Shown here piece by piece: positions 60,839-64,000 of a stretch of 64,000 nucleotides of DNA. The notes beneath the pieces are model-generated. The model was given only the letters and a program-made list of their open reading frames with translations, had not been told where the DNA came from and did no database searches. Numbering within the stretch: position 1 is the first letter of the stretch; each line of letters starts with the position of its first letter. The translations under genes and the position numbers were made by a program. This stretch comes from Bartonella sp. 220B (GTDB lineage Bacteria > Pseudomonadota > Alphaproteobacteria > Rhizobiales > Rhizobiaceae), in the NCBI RefSeq assembly GCF_026930205.1, contig NZ_JANHOI010000005.1, forward strand, positions 1-64,000, in the 5' to 3' direction.

Positions 60839-61819
60839 ATGGCTATTCTTATAAAAATATTGCGCCGGTGGTTGTGGTTATGTGTGGCGTTTATCTTATT
60901 GATTTGGAATAATTGTGTCTTTTCTGAGGAAGGGAGAGAGCAGGGTTATCACCAAAAAAATTCCACAAATTTTCTTTCACACTCTCAAGGTTTGGAAAAA
61001 GATTCTGAAAAAGAAAATTTAATTTCTAAACCACAACTTATTTTGCATGCTCGGTTAACAAACAGTAATGAAAATATTACGAAAGGGCTTGTATGGCGGG
61101 TTTATACACCTATCCTAGGAATTGATAATAAATTACCATTGGCTGAAATTTATGAGGGGGGAAGCGCACGTTTTGATTTAGATCCAGGAAGTTATCTTGT
61201 ACATGTCTCATTTGGTCATGTGAGTGCTATGCGTCATGTAACTTTAGAAAGTGGGCAGAAACTTGTTAAAAAATTTAATCTTGATGCTGGTGGTGTTATT
61301 TTAAATGCTACACTGCTAAACGGTATGATCAATGAAAAGGAATTGCGTTTTACTATCTATGAAGATGAAAAAGAAAACGATGATACCGGTGTGATTTTAT
61401 CCAATATTAAACCTCAGTCAATTGTGCGTTTGAAAGCTGGCAACTATCATGTTGCTTCTCATTATGGATCCATTAATGCTATTGTTCGTTCCGATATCCA
61501 AGTAGATGCAGGTAAAATTACTGAGGTAACTCTTGAACATCAGGCCGCTCAAATTGTCTTAAAGTTGGTAAGGCAAGAAGGAGGAGAAGCACTAGCGGAT
61601 ACAAGTTGGTCTCTTACCAATGATTCTGGTGATATCATTTATGAAACAGTTGGCGCTTATGCTTCATTGGTGTTAGCTGAGGGAGAGTATATTGCGATCG
61701 CTAAAAATAAAGATAAAATTTATCAAAAAGTTTTTTCAGTTGTTTCTGGTCATGATGAAGATATAAGTGTGGTTGCAGATACACAAAATATGCAACAAAT
61801 TGATGAAGAAATGGATTGA
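60839..61819 (+). CDS. periplasmic protein with three beta-sandwich-like repeats
   Basis: 326 residues from the ATG at 60839; an ORF start at 60779 is less likely because a clean signal peptide begins at 60839 (basic ILRRW, then LWLCVAFILLIWNN, residues 7-27). The mature part has three related units, each ending in a short motif of the type (L/V)xxGxYxVxxxxG: DLDPGSYLVHVSFGHVSA, RLKAGNYHVASHYGSINA and VLAEGEYIAIAKNKDK. These look like tandem Ig-like or carboxypeptidase-regulatory-like sandwiches. No enzymatic motif is visible. Family unknown to me. It is followed by ccdA. Confidence 0.72.
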   Translation: MAILIKILRRWLWLCVAFILLIWNNCVFSEEGREQGYHQKNSTNFLSHSQGLEKDSEKENLISKPQLILHARLTNSNENITKGLVWRVYTPILGIDNKLPLAEIYEGGSARFDLDPGSYLVHVSFGHVSAMRHVTLESGQKLVKKFNLDAGGVILNATLLNGMINEKELRFTIYEDEKENDDTGVILSNIKPQSIVRLKAGNYHVASHYGSINAIVRSDIQVDAGKITEVTLEHQAAQIVLKLVRQEGGEALADTSWSLTNDSGDIIYETVGAYASLVLAEGEYIAIAKNKDKIYQKVFSVVSGHDEDISVVADTQNMQQIDEEMD

Positions 61820-61865
61820 TGCTGATGAAGCGGCATAAATCATCATTGAAAATGGATAGAGTGTT

Positions 61866-62654
61866 TTGCTTGTAGAAATTTCGACAGTTGGTGTGTTTTT
61901 TGCTGGTGCTTTGTCTTTTTTATCACCGTGTGTTTTGCCTTTAGTCCCTCCTTATTTGTGTTATATGGCAGGTATTGGTATTGATGATTTGCGTTCACAA
62001 AAACGTGAGGGAAAAGTGTTTATCCGGCGGGCGCTGTTATCTTCTGTTTTTGCTTTTGTGCTGGGTTTTACAACCGTTTTTATTGCTTTAGGTGCGAGTG
62101 CAAGTACAGTTGGCAAGTTCATCGGTTATTATCGTGATTGGTTTGCAATTGCTGCTGGAATTATCATTATTATTTTTGGTTTAAATTTTCTGGGGCTTTT
62201 CAAAATTGCTTTTTTATTTCGTGAAGCACGTTTTCAAATGCATAAAGTGCCTACTGGTCCTTTAGGAGCCTATATTATTGGTTTAGCTTTTGCATTTGGT
62301 TGGACACCTTGTATTGGTCCAATTTTAGGACCTGTTATAACGCTTGCCGGAACAAAAGAAACTGTGGGTGAGGGTGCACTCCTTTTAGGGATTTATGCGT
62401 TGGGTCTTGGTGTGCCTTTTGTGTTAGCAGCTTTATTTTCAAGTCATTTTATGAGATTTTTAGGCGCTTTTCGTATTCATTTAGGAAAAGTTGAAAAAAT
62501 GATTGGTATTTTTTTGGTCGTTACAGGTATTTTATTTTTAACAGGCTCTATGCAAAATCTTTCCTTTTGGCTTTTGGAAAAATATCCTTTGTTGAGTGAT
62601 ATTGAAACTATTCGTTGGCATGATATTGTCAGTTTTTTTGGATTTTCTCGTTAG
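61866..62654 (+). CDS. ccdA: cytochrome c biogenesis protein CcdA-like
   Basis: 262-residue inner-membrane thiol-disulfide transporter of the DsbD membrane-domain family, six helices. The two conserved redox cysteines are Cys22 ([12 protein letters not shown]) and Cys149 ([13 protein letters not shown]). It passes electrons to periplasmic thioredoxin-like proteins used for cytochrome c maturation. It starts at TTG (61866), since no in-frame ATG lies nearby upstream. GGATAGAG precedes the start. Confidence 0.88.
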   Translation: MLVEISTVGVFFAGALSFLSPCVLPLVPPYLCYMAGIGIDDLRSQKREGKVFIRRALLSSVFAFVLGFTTVFIALGASASTVGKFIGYYRDWFAIAAGIIIIIFGLNFLGLFKIAFLFREARFQMHKVPTGPLGAYIIGLAFAFGWTPCIGPILGPVITLAGTKETVGEGALLLGIYALGLGVPFVLAALFSSHFMRFLGAFRIHLGKVEKMIGIFLVVTGILFLTGSMQNLSFWLLEKYPLLSDIETIRWHDIVSFFGFSR

Positions 62655-62668
62655 TTTTATGTGTTTTT

Positions 62669-64000
62669 ATGGTTAGAAATTGTCTTTCTATTGTTCTTGC
62701 AGCCGGTGAGGGGACACGTATGAAGTCGTCTCTTCCTAAAGTACTGCATAAAATTGCTGGATTACCTCTTATATGCCATGTTCTCAAACAAATAGAATTG
62801 GCAGGCATTTCACAATTAGCAGTTGTTGTGGGGCTTGGTGCTGAAGATGTCACTGAAATTGTTCAATCATTTGTAAAAAATGCAATGATTTTTGAACAAA
62901 AAGAACGTTTAGGAACGGCTCATGCTGCTCTTTGTGCGCGTCCAGCTTTGCAAAAAGGGACGGATGATGTTCTTATTGTTTTTGGTGATACGCCTTTGAT
63001 TGAGCAAGATTCATTGCTGAAGATTCGTGCGCAGCTTGCTGAGGGAGCTGATATTGTTGTTGCTGGTTTTTATGCTTCAGATCCAACAGGTTATGGGCGT
63101 CTTCTTGAGAAAAATGGTAAAGTTATCTCAATTATAGAAGAAAAAGATGCAAGTGATGAAGAGAGAAAAATTTCTTTTTGTAATGGTGGAATAATGGCCA
63201 TTAATGGGAAGCATGCACTTTCTCTTTTAGAGAAGGTTGATAATCATAATTTGAAGCAAGAATATTATTTAACGGATATTGTTTCTATTGCGGCACGTGA
63301 AGGATTGGATGTTCGAGTCGTTGAAGTGCCTTTTGACAATGTTATAGGAATTAATAACTGTTTGGAGCTTTCTGATGCTGATGCTGTGTGGCAAAAGCGC
63401 AAAGCATGTGATTTAATGTTCTCTGGTGTTACGATCCTTAAACCAGAAACTGTTTATTTTTCTTATGATACAGAAATTGAACCAGATGTAATCATCGAGC
63501 CAAATGTTTATTTTGGGTCGGGGGTAAAGGTACATTCTGGTGCTGTTATTCATGCATTTAGTTATCTAGAAGGAGCGGTGGTTGGTGCAAATGCAAGGAT
63601 TGGTCCTTACGCACGTTTGCGTCCTGGAACAGAGTTAGCACGATCTGTGAAGGTTGGAAACTTTTGTGAAATTAAACAAGCAAAAGTAGGAGAGGATACT
63701 AAAATTAATCATTTAAGTTATATCGGTGATGCAGAAATTGGTGCAGCGAGCAATATTGGAGCTGGTACGATTACGTGCAATTATGATGGCTTTCACAAAT
63801 ATAAAACTCAGATTGGTGATAATGCCTTTATTGGTTCTAATTCAGCTCTTATTGCTCCCTTAATTATTGGAAAAAGTTCTTATATTGCTTCAGGAAGTGT
63901 TATCACTGAAAATGTACCTATAAACAGTATAGCTTTTGGGCGTGTACGACAGGTCATAAAAGAGGATTGTGCAGCAAGATTGCGTGCACGTTTGTCGGCA
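62669..64000 (+). CDS. glmU: bifunctional GlmU (N-acetylglucosamine-1-phosphate uridyltransferase / glucosamine-1-phosphate acetyltransferase), 3' end cut by the window
   Basis: Makes UDP-GlcNAc for peptidoglycan and lipid A. Starts at the ATG at 62669, 14 bases after ccdA; 444 residues are in the window and only a few at the C terminus should be missing. The N-terminal pyrophosphorylase domain shows [15 protein letters not shown] and VFGDTPLI. The C-terminal left-handed beta-helix shows hexapeptide repeats and acetyltransferase residues in [16 protein letters not shown] and [20 protein letters not shown]. It has no stop codon in the window. Confidence 0.95.
   Translation, partial: MVRNCLSIVLAAGEGTRMKSSLPKVLHKIAGLPLICHVLKQIELAGISQLAVVVGLGAEDVTEIVQSFVKNAMIFEQKERLGTAHAALCARPALQKGTDDVLIVFGDTPLIEQDSLLKIRAQLAEGADIVVAGFYASDPTGYGRLLEKNGKVISIIEEKDASDEERKISFCNGGIMAINGKHALSLLEKVDNHNLKQEYYLTDIVSIAAREGLDVRVVEVPFDNVIGINNCLELSDADAVWQKRKACDLMFSGVTILKPETVYFSYDTEIEPDVIIEPNVYFGSGVKVHSGAVIHAFSYLEGAVVGANARIGPYARLRPGTELARSVKVGNFCEIKQAKVGEDTKINHLSYIGDAEIGAASNIGAGTITCNYDGFHKYKTQIGDNAFIGSNSALIAPLIIGKSSYIASGSVITENVPINSIAFGRVRQVIKEDCAARLRARLSA

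Overview
The window is a chromosomal segment of an alphaproteobacterium of the order Rhizobiales, almost certainly a Bartonella. The evidence is low G+C protein-coding DNA, rhizobial gene order (S10-spc-alpha ribosomal block followed by a Do-like protease, rarA, recA and alaS; coaD-ppi-ppi-tgt; hom-glpX; dgt-argS-SPOR protein), a cyclic beta-1,2-glucan exporter (NdvA), long gene-free spacers, and a GyrA with alanine at the quinolone-sensing position known from Bartonella. The species cannot be fixed by reading alone.

Layout. 1-14.4 kb: one co-directional ribosomal block with rpsJ to rplQ, including secY, adk and rpoA, closed by a hairpin terminator. 14.6-21.5 kb: periplasmic protease, rarA, recA and alaS. 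21.6-24.6 kb: ndvA (minus strand) and a RluC/RluD-type pseudouridine synthase. 24.6-29.7 kb: an accessory island. It begins with decayed gene fragments (a VOC/glyoxalase-like tail and an unidentified fragment). A tightly coupled four-gene operon follows: a BacA-like (prephenate decarboxylase/dehydratase-like) protein, an unrecognised 401-residue protein with an HDxxHH motif, a frame-broken EamA-type exporter, and an ATP-grasp ligase. This resembles a miniature bacilysin-type amino-acid/dipeptide biosynthesis cluster and is the most interesting object here. 29.7-41.8 kb: ATP12-type F1 assembly factor, a secreted hypothetical protein, glnB-glnA, uvrA, ssb, gyrA, coaD and two tandem cyclophilins. 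41.8-42.8 kb is gene-free and lies where related genomes carry queA. Then come tgt (with most zinc ligands missing), two MFS exporters, icd, an isolated tRNA-Glu inside a 1.7-kb spacer, hom, glpX, ilvE, a small membrane protein, a SPOR-domain envelope protein, argS, dgt, an A-type Fe-S carrier, a periplasmic repeat protein, ccdA and glmU. The last is cut by the window end.

How the parts work together. Most of the window is translation and core upkeep: ribosome, RNA polymerase alpha, SecY, alanyl- and arginyl-tRNA synthetases, RecA/UvrA/SSB/gyrase/RarA. Around this are nitrogen control (PII and glutamine synthetase), central carbon (icd, glpX), amino acids (hom, ilvE), CoA synthesis and envelope biogenesis (glmU, SPOR, NdvA, CcdA, Do-like protease). 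The signs of reduction (missing queA, degenerate VOC gene, broken exporter, long spacers) fit a host-adapted genome under decay. All calls were made by reading the sequence; no database search was run.
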